A DNA stretch of 64,000 nucleotides, taken from assembly GCF_017876405.1 (NCBI RefSeq), contig NZ_JAGINW010000001.1, positions 12,537,203 through 12,601,202 on the forward strand. Reading direction: 5' to 3'. The translations under genes were made by a program, and so were the position numbers. The notes beneath the pieces were generated by a model that saw only the letters and a list, made by a program, of their open reading frames with translations, had not been told where the DNA came from and searched no databases. The stretch's first letter is position 1. Every line of letters begins with the position of its first letter. The DNA comes from Kibdelosporangium banguiense. Its GTDB lineage: Bacteria > Actinomycetota > Actinomycetes > Mycobacteriales > Pseudonocardiaceae. This document shows positions 34,371 through 48,000 of this stretch, in pieces.

Positions 34371-36164
34371 GTGGCGACAAATACGGATCATTTCTCCCGT
34401 GGGTACCCCATTCAGGCAGACGAGCTTCGATACAAGAACGATCTGCCCGTCGAGGCAGGCTGGCTGATAACCGAGCTGACGAACGCGGCCGCGGCCAGGT
34501 TCGGCCAGCTCAGCACGTTCTTCTACGAGCTGATGAGCTGGCCCGACAAGCCGTCCTGGCTACTGGCGACGCCCGAGGTGAGAAAGGCGAAGGACGCCGC
34601 CCGGCGCGAGGGCGGCAAGCGGCTTGGACGTAGTGCGAACAAGCTGCCGGATTGGCAGACGGTGTCCTGTGTCGCCAAATACTGCCTACCGGAGAGTGAA
34701 CGACAGGAAATACTCCCCCGCTGGGCGGGCTGGTGGATGTCGTATCAAAAAGACAGCACGGCCCGGCCGCCCGGCTACACCGGCCCGGTCAACAGCGACG
34801 GTATCTATCTCCCACCACTCGCCGACCCGGCTCAAGCGCCCGATGTGGCGACTTGTGTGCGATTGTTCCAGCGAGAGCGGGTCGAGCTTGAGAAAAAACT
34901 GGAACAGACACTGGTTCAATTGGTCGCAGTGCGCTATGAACTCGCCAACCGCGAAGCAGAGCTCGTCAGGACCCTGACCGACCGCGACGAACTACGGCAG
35001 GTCCACCAGGCGATCGCCACAGAGCTCTCCCTGAAGGACAGCCAGATCGCCCAACTGTCGGCCACCATCACCAGCCTGAAGGCGTCCCGCGACCGCGTCG
35101 CGGCCGTACATGAGGCAAGAGCTCATGCCCTGCGGACCGAGCTGGCAGAGCAAACCGTTGCCGCACAGCAATCTCAGGAAACCGAGCTGGAGACCCGGCA
35201 GAACACGGCGTTGATACTCGCGCACTGCGCAGGTCTGCCCGGCGGGCCGGCCAGTGGCGAGAACGTCCTTCCGGTCAAGGTGACCGCCCGTGCTCCGGCA
35301 CTCGACGAGTTGCTGCGCAACAGGTTCGCGCCAACCGCGACGCCCAGCGCCCGCCGTCTGGCCGCGTACCTGCGTGCACACCTGACCATGGCCGCGGTGC
35401 CGAATGCGGACCTGGCTGCCCGGGGAGTATCCGGCCCAGAACTCGCCTCCCTGCTCAGGGCCAGGCAACTGCCCAGCACCAAGCAGTTGGACGCGTTGAT
35501 CGATTGCTGCCCGTTGATCGCGGAGCACGGCCGGATCCTGCTCGACGAGGCCCGGGCCGGTGAGCTGATCGAGAAGTTCGCAGGCGAGCCCCGGCAGGTC
35601 ACGGTCGCCGAACTGCTTGCCCGCCACCGCGACAACGCCCCAGTCGAGCCGGTCCCGCCGGCCGCCCGGGACGCCGGTTTCGTGTCGATACCAGGACTGC
35701 GGATCATGCTGCTCGTCATGGCCGTGAGCGCACTCGCCGGACTCACGGTGTACGCCTGCTCGGCGCTTTCGGCCGGTCCTGTCACAGTGCGCCACGAGCG
35801 CGGGACAAAACCGGCCGAACGAGCCGCGATCGGTGACGTACCAGGCGCTTTCATCTTCTACGAGGTCGACGCGTCCCCACGGAGCAGTACATTCCGGTTG
35901 GAGACCAGCGGATCCGCCCGGCCGACCGGACTGACCGGCACACTACGGCTCGAGCACGCGGCTGCATGCTCGCCCGCCGTGGCCGTACAACTGCTGGCAA
36001 TGGGTACGCGCCAGGCGATCGCGCTCACTGACGGCCGCCCGGCCGACCTGACCGGGATCCAGTTGCCGTATCCGGCCGGCGCGAAGGTCGTGCTGATCTA
36101 CCAACGGGTCGACGACCAGCCCTGCTCCACCCGGCTGGTCTGGGACAACCCCGGCGCGGCCTGA
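34371..36164 (+). CDS. Membrane protein with two HTH-like segments, coiled coil and outer domain
   Basis: 597 aa. Residues 45-105 resemble the end of an XRE-type helix-turn-helix (GGKRLGRSANKLPDWQTVSC), 165-280 form a long coiled coil, 327-382 contain a second such pattern (LLRARQLPSTKQLDALIDCC), one TM helix lies at 441-463, and about 130 extracytoplasmic residues with C535 and C585-type cysteines follow. GTG 34371. The 3' end overlaps the opposing 309-aa gene by 67 bp. No named family. Confidence 0.75.
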   Translation: MATNTDHFSRGYPIQADELRYKNDLPVEAGWLITELTNAAAARFGQLSTFFYELMSWPDKPSWLLATPEVRKAKDAARREGGKRLGRSANKLPDWQTVSCVAKYCLPESERQEILPRWAGWWMSYQKDSTARPPGYTGPVNSDGIYLPPLADPAQAPDVATCVRLFQRERVELEKKLEQTLVQLVAVRYELANREAELVRTLTDRDELRQVHQAIATELSLKDSQIAQLSATITSLKASRDRVAAVHEARAHALRTELAEQTVAAQQSQETELETRQNTALILAHCAGLPGGPASGENVLPVKVTARAPALDELLRNRFAPTATPSARRLAAYLRAHLTMAAVPNADLAARGVSGPELASLLRARQLPSTKQLDALIDCCPLIAEHGRILLDEARAGELIEKFAGEPRQVTVAELLARHRDNAPVEPVPPAARDAGFVSIPGLRIMLLVMAVSALAGLTVYACSALSAGPVTVRHERGTKPAERAAIGDVPGAFIFYEVDASPRSSTFRLETSGSARPTGLTGTLRLEHAAACSPAVAVQLLAMGTRQAIALTDGRPADLTGIQLPYPAGAKVVLIYQRVDDQPCSTRLVWDNPGAA

Positions 36165-37027
36165 TCGGCCGGCGTGGTCCCGGCCGGTGGCGGGCCGACG
36201 ATCCCCGACGTCCAGCCCTCGGCCGGGATCTGCGATCCATGCGAGGCAACCAGGAAAGGCGCCCAGATCAGGCGCTCGTTCTCGGCTTTCAACGCCTCGT
36301 CGCTCTCCACGGCCTTGACTCGTAGCCGCATCTTCTCGCGCAGCTCCGCGCGATCACGCTCCTTGAGTTCGCCGTCGTGCACCCGGAACGCCCGGAGCAC
36401 GGAGTGCAACATCAACCACAGCTTGTTGTTCTCAGCCTTCAGGTTCTTGTTCTCTGTCCGCAGATCGGACTCCACATCCGGCGGTGGCACCGGCACCGGC
36501 CGGTCGTCGGGCAGGCCCGCGATGTACTGCCGGATCGTCTCCACCGTGACCACGTCGGCCGCTGCCCACTCGGGCCGGACAATTTCTCCCCCATAACTCG
36601 CGCTGGGTGGTTCGCCGTCCGCGCGGAACAGGCCCGCGGCCACGGCGAGCAGGGATTGCCGCCTCGGTCCGCCGAACATCGCACCGATCAGGTCCTCGAC
36701 CTTGTCCCAGGATGGGCGCCGTTCGGCCGACTGGCCGAGAAACTTGCCGCCGGCCTTCTGCATCGCGGCCATGTTCTTGCCCGCTGACCAGTGACCGGCC
36801 GTGTCCCCGTGCCGGGCCAGGACTGCCTGGTAGGCGGGGGTGAGCACACCGTCACCCGCGTCCGCGAGAGCGACGAGCAGGAACAGGATCATCTTGCGAT
36901 CGTCCGGCGGCAGCTTCCGCTTGTTCGTGAAATCGGCCGTCGACACCAGCTTGGCCAGCGCAGGCTGACCACGTCCCCGACGGCGAGTGCCCGAACCGCG
37001 ATCCGCGGCCCCCTCATCTTCTGGCAC
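36098..37027 (-). CDS. Coiled-coil protein sharing an HTH-like segment with its convergent neighbour
   Basis: 309 aa, soluble. Residues 84-114 (KAGGKFLGQSAERRPSWDKV) align with residues 71-102 of the 597-aa neighbour; a coiled coil runs from about 185 to 255 (DLRTENKNLKAENNKLWLML). GTG 37027 is preceded by AGGAGGGG at 7 nt. The last 22 codons overlap the other gene on the opposite strand. Function unknown. Confidence 0.72.
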   Translation of the reverse strand: MPEDEGAADRGSGTRRRGRGQPALAKLVSTADFTNKRKLPPDDRKMILFLLVALADAGDGVLTPAYQAVLARHGDTAGHWSAGKNMAAMQKAGGKFLGQSAERRPSWDKVEDLIGAMFGGPRRQSLLAVAAGLFRADGEPPSASYGGEIVRPEWAAADVVTVETIRQYIAGLPDDRPVPVPPPDVESDLRTENKNLKAENNKLWLMLHSVLRAFRVHDGELKERDRAELREKMRLRVKAVESDEALKAENERLIWAPFLVASHGSQIPAEGWTSGIVGPPPAGTTPADQAAPGLSQTSRVEQGWSSTRW

Positions 37028-37552
37028 CGGTTTGCCCCTCCTGCCTCAGCAGCCGATCCTCCGCGGATCGGCATTTCTTTCCTGAGTACTCCCCTACACC
37101 GACAATTGATCTTGATCCAGATCAAGGGTACGACCGACGAGTGAATCGACGCCGAGATATCCACGTTCAGTAAAGCTGTCGAATCCCATCGAGTGACGCC
37201 AAACGTCCTACGCGGCCGAACCGTACCCTATCCGACGAATGGGTGACACGCGTTGTCACAACACGCGACCCCACCTGCGAAGACAGACTGCAAAAACGCA
37301 CCTCACGCAAGACAATCGCAGACTTTGACGCATCCCTCCTGGCGTTATCCCATCAGCGGCGAAAACGCCGAAAAAGTCAAGCAGGCAAGCCGGAAAGTGC
37401 TCCATGATCATGCTCCGAGTGCCGATCATCCTGGCGCGACCTGACCGCGAAAGGGGCACGCCGACAGCCCCCAGCGGTCCGGCAGCAAGACCTGCTGTTC
37501 ATCGTTCCCGCAGGTCAGGCCTGCCAAATCAAAACTGTCGGACCCCGGGTGC
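37028..37552. other. 525-bp lower-GC gap with one palindrome
   Basis: No frame here looks coding. GTTGT-C-ACAAC (37252-37262) is the centre of a longer imperfect palindrome (37241-37272), a possible operator. Otherwise it separates the accessory patch from lhr. Confidence 0.55.
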
Positions 37553-42141
<4,589 letters not shown>

Positions 42142-42145
<4 letters not shown>

Positions 42146-42759
42146 TCCGGGATGGTCGGCCGCCAGCCGAGTTCGACTGACTGGCGGCAGGTGTCGAGGT
42201 CGTCGCCGCAACTGACGAACAGGGCGGTGAGCATCGGGGCTCCGTGATCAAGTGTTTGACGCGGCAAAGGGCCGGTTGCCACCAAGGACACCAGTCCGTG
42301 GCCAATGGCCCAGGTTTGGGTGGCGAGAGTCAGGGGGTCGATATCAGGGTGGAATCGTCCGGTGTCTTTGACGCGTTCGGTGGTGCGCACCAGGCAGTGC
42401 AGGGTTTCGTCTGCGGCGGCTGGGTCTTCCAGGTCGAAGCCGGCGTCGAACATGACCCGGTAGAGGTCAGGGTTGGCCAGGGCGTTGGACACGTACGCGG
42501 CGCCGAGGGCCGTGAGGTCTCGGACCGGGTCTGGTGTCGGCGAGACCGCTTCGAGCTTGGCGGCAAGGCGGGTGAAGCCCTCCTGCCGCATCGCCTGCCA
42601 CAAACCGTCCATCCCGCCGAAGTAGGTGTAGACGGCCATGGTCGACATGCCGGTGCCCGCGACGACCGAGCGCAAGGTGACGGGCTCCCGGACCCGCAGC
42701 ATCTGTGCGGCCCGCTCGATCAACTGTGTGCGCACCGCCGGGTTTTTTGTCCTGACCAC
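42142..42759 (-). CDS. TetR-family regulator
   Basis: About 205 aa. HTH region RAAQMLRVREPVTLRSVVAG and MSTMAVYTYFGGMDGLWQAM. GTG 42759 (VVRTKNPAVRTQ) is preferred over ATG 42774, which lies inside the putative operator. Divergent from ridA, and the tail overlaps the lhr stop by 4 nt. Confidence 0.88.
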
Positions 42760-42770
42760 GGCACCACAAT

Positions 42771-42787
42771 ACATGGCAATGCTATGT
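42771..42787. promoter_or_regulatory. TetR operator candidate between tetR and ridA
   Basis: ACATGGC-AAT-GCTATGT is a 17-bp palindrome with one mismatch, flanked by ACAAT and ATTGT on the outside. It lies in the 64-bp divergent promoter region. Confidence 0.6.
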
Positions 42788-42823
42788 TTAGATTGTCGAT
42801 CTTATCCGAGTGAGGAGTGCTTC

Positions 42824-43231
42824 ATGGCTGTCGAGCTGGTCAACCCGGACGGGCTGCCGAAACCCGAGGTGTACCGGCAACTGTCGATCGCCACCGGGTC
42901 GCGGCTGGTGTTCCTGGCCGGGCAGGTGGCCCGGGACGCGGAGGGCAACCGGGTCGGTGAGGGAGATCTGGCCGCCCAGGTCGAACAGGCCTATCTCAAC
43001 ATCGGCACGGCCATGGCCGAGATCGGCGGATCATTCGACGACGTGGCGAAGCTGACCGTCTACGTCGTCGACTGGTCCCCCGACAAGATGCCGTTACTGG
43101 GCGAAGGCGTGGCCAGGGCGGCCGCGAAGCTGGGCGTCGACCCGGTCAAGCCGATCACCCTGCTGGGCATCTCCGCGCTGGCCGAGCCCGACCTGTTGGT
43201 CGAGATCGAGGCCACCGCCGTCATGGACTGA
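42824..43231 (+). CDS. RidA-family protein
   Basis: 135-aa YjgF/YER057c/UK114 protein, an enamine/imine deaminase-type family. It begins VNPDGLPKPEVYRQLSIATG and has FLAGQVARDAEGNRVGEGDL and a VEIEATAVMD end. GAGGAG precedes the ATG. Divergent TetR probably controls it. Confidence 0.9.
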   Translation: MAVELVNPDGLPKPEVYRQLSIATGSRLVFLAGQVARDAEGNRVGEGDLAAQVEQAYLNIGTAMAEIGGSFDDVAKLTVYVVDWSPDKMPLLGEGVARAAAKLGVDPVKPITLLGISALAEPDLLVEIEATAVMD

Positions 43232-43262
43232 TACCGCTGACACCACTGTCAGAGCTGGTCCG

Positions 43263-43296
43263 GTGAGCCCGGCAAATCCAGGTTCACCGGGCTCAC
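43263..43296. terminator. Bidirectional hairpin between ridA and GNAT genes
   Basis: Perfect 10-bp arms GTGAGCCCGG / CCGGGCTCAC with a 14-nt loop; the GNAT stop codon (43293-43295) is within the right arm. Confidence 0.7.
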
Positions 43297-43853
43297 GGCC
43301 GTTTCATCGAGTAGAGCAGCATGTCCCGCCAGACCCCGCCGATCTCCCGGTGCCGGGGCAGCAAACGCCCCCGCTGATATCCGGCCGACTCGGCGACCCG
43401 GACCGAACCCGCGTTCCACGGCTCGATGTACATCTCGATCCGGTACAGCACTGGAATGCCCCACGCAAACGTTGTCAGCGCACGCAAAGCGTCGCTCGCC
43501 ACACCCCGGCGCCGATGCGCCGGCGACACCGAATACCCCACACTCGCACGGCCCACCAGCAAATCCCGGAGCCACAACCCGATCGTCCCGACCGCCTTTC
43601 CCGTGCCCGCATCGGCCACAGCAAAGGAGAACCCAGTCCCCTCAGCCAGTCTTCCTCGCTGCCGCCGAACCCAAGCCAGTGCCTGCTCGGCATCCGGATG
43701 TGCGGGCAAACTCCCGATCAGCGGAACATATGGGTCCTCGCCCAGCTCAAAGGCCAGGTGCACGTCCTGGTCGGTGAACTCCCGCAGGAACACCGACCCG
43801 CAAGCCGGCGCCATGACCGGCCACGGCGGCATAGGCACATTCACGAATTCCAT
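43293..43853 (-). CDS. GNAT N-acetyltransferase (RimJ/RimL-like)
   Basis: 186 aa. Acetyl-CoA motif A YSVSPAHRRRGVASDALRAL, followed by RIEMYIEPWNAGSVRVAESA and GYQRGRLL, the RimJ/RimL-type end. ATG 43853. Divergent from the DUF1801 gene with 24 bp between starts. Substrate unknown. Confidence 0.9.
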   Translation of the reverse strand: MEFVNVPMPPWPVMAPACGSVFLREFTDQDVHLAFELGEDPYVPLIGSLPAHPDAEQALAWVRRQRGRLAEGTGFSFAVADAGTGKAVGTIGLWLRDLLVGRASVGYSVSPAHRRRGVASDALRALTTFAWGIPVLYRIEMYIEPWNAGSVRVAESAGYQRGRLLPRHREIGGVWRDMLLYSMKRP

Positions 43854-43877
43854 CCTGCCGGAATGTAGGTTGACCGG

Positions 43878-44207
43878 ATGGAGGCGCTGAAGGCGATCCT
43901 CGACCGGGGCGGGCCGCTCACGGTCGAGCTGCACGAGCTGCTGCTGGAGCTGTTTCCCGGCGCGGTGCTGACGGCCGATGACGAGAACATCGGGTACGGC
44001 ACGTCGACTGGGTACAAAGGACTGAAATTCACTGTCGCGCCGTTCACCGGGTATGTCCGGCTGGGCATCGCGGGCGGGGCGAGCCTGCCGGACCCCGAAG
44101 GCCTGATGCAGGGCACCGGGAAGGTGCACCGGCACATCAAGATCCGCACGGCGGAGGAGCTGGCCGACCCGGCCTTGCTGACACTGCTGCACGCGGCTCT
44201 CACGTAA
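43878..44207 (+). CDS. DUF1801 protein
   Basis: 109-aa DUF1801/YdhG-type protein: IGYGTSTGYKGLKFTVAPFT, then GKVHRHIKIRTAEEL. Function unknown. TAGGTT (43866-43871) lies 6 nt before the ATG and no ribosome-binding site exists, so the transcript is probably leaderless. Confidence 0.85.
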   Translation: MEALKAILDRGGPLTVELHELLLELFPGAVLTADDENIGYGTSTGYKGLKFTVAPFTGYVRLGIAGGASLPDPEGLMQGTGKVHRHIKIRTAEELADPALLTLLHAALT

Positions 44208-44232
44208 GCAGGCCAGGCGTCCAGAGTGGACA

Positions 44233-44718
44233 TCAGTCCCTGGTGCACAGCTCCTCGAGGCGGTCCATCGAGTCGCGGATGCCGTGTTCCATGCCGCTCG
44301 AGATCGCCGCGTCCCGGCCCTCCACCGAGGGATACACCGAGTGCGTGTGCAGGCGCGTCCGGCCGCCGAGGTCCGTCAACGTCATGGTCTCGATCGCGAC
44401 CTGGTTCGGCACGCCCTCGAACTCGAAGGTCTGGATGACCAGTTCGTCTTTGACAACGGCATGGAACACGCCCCGGAAGCCGTACTCCCCGCCTTGCGCG
44501 TCGCGCTGCACATACCGGTAGCTGCCGCCCGGCCTGGCGTCGTACTCGATCAAGTCCGTCTTCAACTCCCGCGGACCCAGCCACTGGACGAGCAGATCCG
44601 GGTCGGTCTGCGCCCGGAAAACCTGGGCGGGCGTGGCGTCGAACTCGCGCACGACATCGATGAACGGCGTGCCTGGCTGCGCGGTGATGGTCGTCGGGTT
44701 AGTCGTCGGGTTAGTCAT
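44233..44718 (-). CDS. SRPBCC (AHSA1) domain protein
   Basis: 161-aa START/Bet v1-like protein: FIDVVREFDATPAQVFRAQT, LLVQWLGP and a GIRDSMDRLEELC end. It overlaps the ArsR gene by 8 nt and forms the common ArsR-SRPBCC pair. The first codons carry an exact 12-bp tandem repeat (44692-44715), encoding TNPT twice. Confidence 0.92.
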   Translation of the reverse strand: MTNPTTNPTTITAQPGTPFIDVVREFDATPAQVFRAQTDPDLLVQWLGPRELKTDLIEYDARPGGSYRYVQRDAQGGEYGFRGVFHAVVKDELVIQTFEFEGVPNQVAIETMTLTDLGGRTRLHTHSVYPSVEGRDAAISSGMEHGIRDSMDRLEELCTRD

Positions 44719-45052
44719 TGTCCTGCTCCTTGTTGGTTTCGAGTACTGCGTCCAGTTGCCGGAACCGGCTTTCGGTGACCAGCCGGTACTTGTCGATCCA
44801 GCTGGTCAGCTCCTCCAGCGCGACCGTGTTCAGATGACAGGGCCGCCGCTGCGCGTCCCGGCTCCGCGTGATCAGTCCAGCCGCCTCAAGCACCTGGATA
44901 TGCCGCGAAACAGCCTGCTTGGTGATCGAAAACGGCTCCGCGAGCTCGTTGACCGTCGCGTCCCCACGCGACAACCGCGCGATCAACGCACGCCTGACCG
45001 GATCGCCCAACGCCGTGAACGCCCTGTCCAGCCGGTCATCCAGCTCTGTCAT
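44711..45052 (-). CDS. ArsR-family regulator
   Basis: 113-aa winged-helix repressor: AFTALGDPVRRALIARLSRG, then VNELAEPFSITKQAVSRHIQ. It lacks the metal-binding Cys box of true ArsR proteins. ATG 45052; a TTG three codons upstream is in frame. Pairs with the SRPBCC gene. Confidence 0.92.
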   Translation of the reverse strand: MTELDDRLDRAFTALGDPVRRALIARLSRGDATVNELAEPFSITKQAVSRHIQVLEAAGLITRSRDAQRRPCHLNTVALEELTSWIDKYRLVTESRFRQLDAVLETNKEQDND

Positions 45053-45056
45053 CGTA

Positions 45057-45085
45057 ATCAACCAATCGCTTTATCAACCGATGCG
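45057..45085. promoter_or_regulatory. Direct repeats in front of the ArsR gene
   Basis: ATCAACC followed by AAT or GAT occurs twice, 16 bp apart (45057-45069 and 45073-45085), immediately upstream of the ArsR start. Possible repressor binding sites. Confidence 0.4.
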
Positions 45086-45137
45086 TTGACTATAGGCATG
45101 ACCACGCGACCGAGTCAAGCCCGGTCAGGTCTGGACC

Positions 45138-45181
45138 AAAGTTCCCAGGGCATTGACTTTGTAAAGAAAGTTCCCTATTAA
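45138..45181 (+). promoter_or_regulatory. csxA promoter with repeated AAAGTTCCC elements
   Basis: TTGACT (45153-45158), 17 bp, TATTAA (45176-45181) is the best promoter in the window. AAAGTTCCC occurs twice, before the -35 (45138-45146) and just before the -10 (45167-45175), placed to block RNA polymerase. They resemble half-sites of ROK-type regulators of chitosan genes (inference). Confidence 0.65.
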
Positions 45182-45212
45182 TAAGCGATCCCTGGCGCCG
45201 AGGAGGCCCCGC

Positions 45213-47846
45213 ATGTCCTCGTTACGGGTGCGTGTCGCCCTTGTTCTGGCCGTTCTGCTCAGTCTTTCGGTAGCTCCGGCCGCCACAGCGGCGCCGGCGG
45301 CCGCTGATGTGTCCACTGTCCTGTCCGACGGCGAGTCCAGCAGTACTTCGGTTCGTGGCTGGCAGATCCAGTCTTCCGCGCAGGTGTCGGCGACCGGCGA
45401 GGAGATCTCGCAGTCCAGGTTCGACGGGTCGCGGTGGTATCCGGTCGGCCCACGGTCGACCGTCCTGGCAGGCTTGGTACAAAACGGGCGTTACCCCAAC
45501 CTCTTCTACGGCACGAATCTGCGGGACAATGTCAACCGCGCGGACTTCCAGGTGCCGTGGTGGTACCGGACCGAGTTCTCCGTGCGGGACAAGTCGCCGA
45601 ACATGACGCTCAAGGTCCCGGGCGTCGTCTCGCGCGGCGAGGTGTATCTCAACGGCACCAAGCTCGGGGATGTCGTGGGCGTCTACAACGCGCGTGAGTT
45701 CGACATCAGTGGGTTGGTGAAGCCGGGCCGCAACGCGGTCGCGATCAAGGTCGCGCCGGCTGATCCGCAGAAGGACTTCGCGATCAGCTGGATCGACTGG
45801 GCACAGCCCGCGCCCGACAACAACATGGGCATCTGGCGGGACGTCGAGATCACGCGCAGCGGGCCGATCAGCCTTCTCGGGTCCTACGTGCACACCAAAC
45901 TCGCGCTGCCCGGCTTCGAGAAGGCCGACGTCACCGCCTTCGCCGAGGTCCGCAACAACACCAGCTCGGTCCAGTACGTGACACTGCAGGGCGAGGTCGC
46001 CAACCGCGGCCTGTATCAGGTCGCAAGGCTGAACGCCGGTGAGACGCGAACAGTCGAGTTCCCGGCGCAAACAGTGCGGAACCCGCGTGTGTGGTGGCCA
46101 GCGCAGTACGGCGACCAGCCGATGTACCAGCTTGATCTGACCGCGAAGGTCAACGGGCGGAACTCCGACCGCAGCGGCGCGATGTTCGGTATCCGGGATG
46201 TCGTGTCGAACCTCAACGCCAAGGGTGACCGGCAGTTCATCGTCAACGGCAGGCAGATCCAGATCCGCGGCGGCGGCTGGGCGTCGGACCTGCTGCTGCG
46301 CACGCAGCCGGAGCGGCTCGAGACACAACTCAAGTACACCCGTGACCTCGGCCTGAACGCGATCCGGCTCGAGGGCAAGCTGGAGACGCCGGAGTTCTAC
46401 AACCTGGCCGACCGGCTGGGCATCATGCTGCTGCCCGGCTGGGAATGCTGCGACAAGTGGGAGCCGTGGACCGGCTGGGGCGGTGCCGACTGGACGCCCG
46501 AGGACTATCCGATCGCCCAGGGCTCGATGGCCACGCAAGCCAAGTTCCTGCGCAACCACCCAAGCGTGATCGCGTTCTTCATCGGCAGTGACATCTCGCC
46601 GCCGGAGAACGTACAGCGGATGTACCTCACGGAGTTCCAGAAAGCCGGATGGCCCAACCCAGTGCTGCCGGCCGCGTCGCTCAACGGCAGCCCGCAGCCG
46701 CCACTCGGCTCGTCCGGCAGCAAGATGGAAGGCCCATACGACTGGGTCCCGCCGAACTACTGGTACGGCGACAAAGTCGGCGCCGCGTTCGGTTTCGCGG
46801 GCGAACTCAGCGCAGGACACTCAATCCCCGCCTTGGACACCATCAAGGGCATGCTGACCCCCACCGAGCAGGAACAGCTGTGGCGCGAGCCGGCCACACC
46901 ACAGTTCCACACCGGCCGCGGCAACGAGCCGTTCAACAACCTCAACCTGTTCAACACAGCCCTGGCCAATCGATACGGCACGCCGACCAGCCTGCCGGAC
47001 TACGTCGACAAGGCCCAGCTTGCCAACTACGAACAGGTCCGCGCACAGTTCGAGGCCAACGCCCGCCGGATGACCGCCGACCGCCCGGCCACAGGCTTCA
47101 TCTACTGGATGCTCAACAACGCGTGGCCATCCCTGAACTGGCACCTCTACAGCCACGACCTCAACCCAGCCGGTTCGTACTTCGGCGCGAAAAAGGCGAA
47201 CGAGCCGATCCACATCCAGTACTCGTACGACGACCGCTCAGTCGTGATAGTCGGCCAGAGCCCGAAGTCGGCCAACCGCCTGACAGCCAAGGCCGAGGTC
47301 TACAACATCGACGGAAAACTCGTACACAGCCAGGAAAAGCACGGCATCTCGGTATCGTTGCCCGGCGTGGCCGAGGTATTCACCCTGCCTGAGCTGACCG
47401 GCCTCTCGTCAACGTACTTCGTCCGCCTGAAACTGACCGACAGCAACGGCGCGGACGTCAGCCGAAACACCTACTGGCTGTCGTCGCAGCCGGACGTGGT
47501 CGACTGGGCCAACAGCGACTGGTACTACACACCGGCCAGCACCTACGCAGACCTGAAAGGCCTGGCAACCCTGCCAAAAGCCACAGTCGACGTAAAGGCC
47601 CGCACCCACGGCGACAAGACCACAGTGACCGTACGCAACACATCAAAGTCGGTCATCCCAGCCGCACAGTTGACCCTGCGCAAGGCAGACGGCTCCCAAC
47701 TGCTGCCGATCACCTGGTCCGACAACTACATGTCCCTATGGCCAGGCGAGTCCATCACCGTCGAGGCGTCACACGAACCAACCCGCCGCCCAACCGTCGA
47801 AGTCAGCGGAATCAACATCTCCTCTTCAAAGACCACCGCCGAGTAA
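45213..47846 (+). CDS. csxA: Secreted GH2 exo-beta-D-glucosaminidase
   Basis: 877 aa with a signal peptide (cleavage near ATA-AP, residue 26). GH2 sugar-binding, beta-sandwich and TIM-barrel domains are present. In exo-chitosanases the usual GNE acid/base motif is replaced by GSD; here it is FFIGSD460, and the nucleophile glutamate is E531 in GFAGELSAG, matching D469/E541 of Amycolatopsis orientalis CsxA. It removes glucosamine from chitosan non-reducing ends. It is shorter than CsxA (~1030 aa), apparently lacking the C-terminal binding module. GAGGAGG precedes ATG. Confidence 0.9.
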   Translation: MSSLRVRVALVLAVLLSLSVAPAATAAPAAADVSTVLSDGESSSTSVRGWQIQSSAQVSATGEEISQSRFDGSRWYPVGPRSTVLAGLVQNGRYPNLFYGTNLRDNVNRADFQVPWWYRTEFSVRDKSPNMTLKVPGVVSRGEVYLNGTKLGDVVGVYNAREFDISGLVKPGRNAVAIKVAPADPQKDFAISWIDWAQPAPDNNMGIWRDVEITRSGPISLLGSYVHTKLALPGFEKADVTAFAEVRNNTSSVQYVTLQGEVANRGLYQVARLNAGETRTVEFPAQTVRNPRVWWPAQYGDQPMYQLDLTAKVNGRNSDRSGAMFGIRDVVSNLNAKGDRQFIVNGRQIQIRGGGWASDLLLRTQPERLETQLKYTRDLGLNAIRLEGKLETPEFYNLADRLGIMLLPGWECCDKWEPWTGWGGADWTPEDYPIAQGSMATQAKFLRNHPSVIAFFIGSDISPPENVQRMYLTEFQKAGWPNPVLPAASLNGSPQPPLGSSGSKMEGPYDWVPPNYWYGDKVGAAFGFAGELSAGHSIPALDTIKGMLTPTEQEQLWREPATPQFHTGRGNEPFNNLNLFNTALANRYGTPTSLPDYVDKAQLANYEQVRAQFEANARRMTADRPATGFIYWMLNNAWPSLNWHLYSHDLNPAGSYFGAKKANEPIHIQYSYDDRSVVIVGQSPKSANRLTAKAEVYNIDGKLVHSQEKHGISVSLPGVAEVFTLPELTGLSSTYFVRLKLTDSNGADVSRNTYWLSSQPDVVDWANSDWYYTPASTYADLKGLATLPKATVDVKARTHGDKTTVTVRNTSKSVIPAAQLTLRKADGSQLLPITWSDNYMSLWPGESITVEASHEPTRRPTVEVSGINISSSKTTAE

Positions 47847-47887
47847 GCTCCCGCCCCTTCAACCAACCCGAGTTTTCAGCCAAACGA

Positions 47888-47926
47888 GTGAACCCGGTGC
47901 GAACGGTCCTTTCGCACCGGGTTCAC
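47888..47926 (+). terminator. Terminator of csxA
   Basis: Perfect 16-bp arms (GTGAACCCGGTGCGAA and its complement) around a 7-nt loop. Confidence 0.9.
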
Positions 47927-48000
47927 CCTTGAAAACCCCTGCTAACCCCCATTCCCTTGTAGACTGGAGCAGGGCCGCCCCCGGGATGGGTGGGGGCTGT

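Noticed and set aside
37253-37444. 63-codon plus-strand frame in the gap before lhr
   Set aside because: No ribosome-binding site, no codon bias and no motif.
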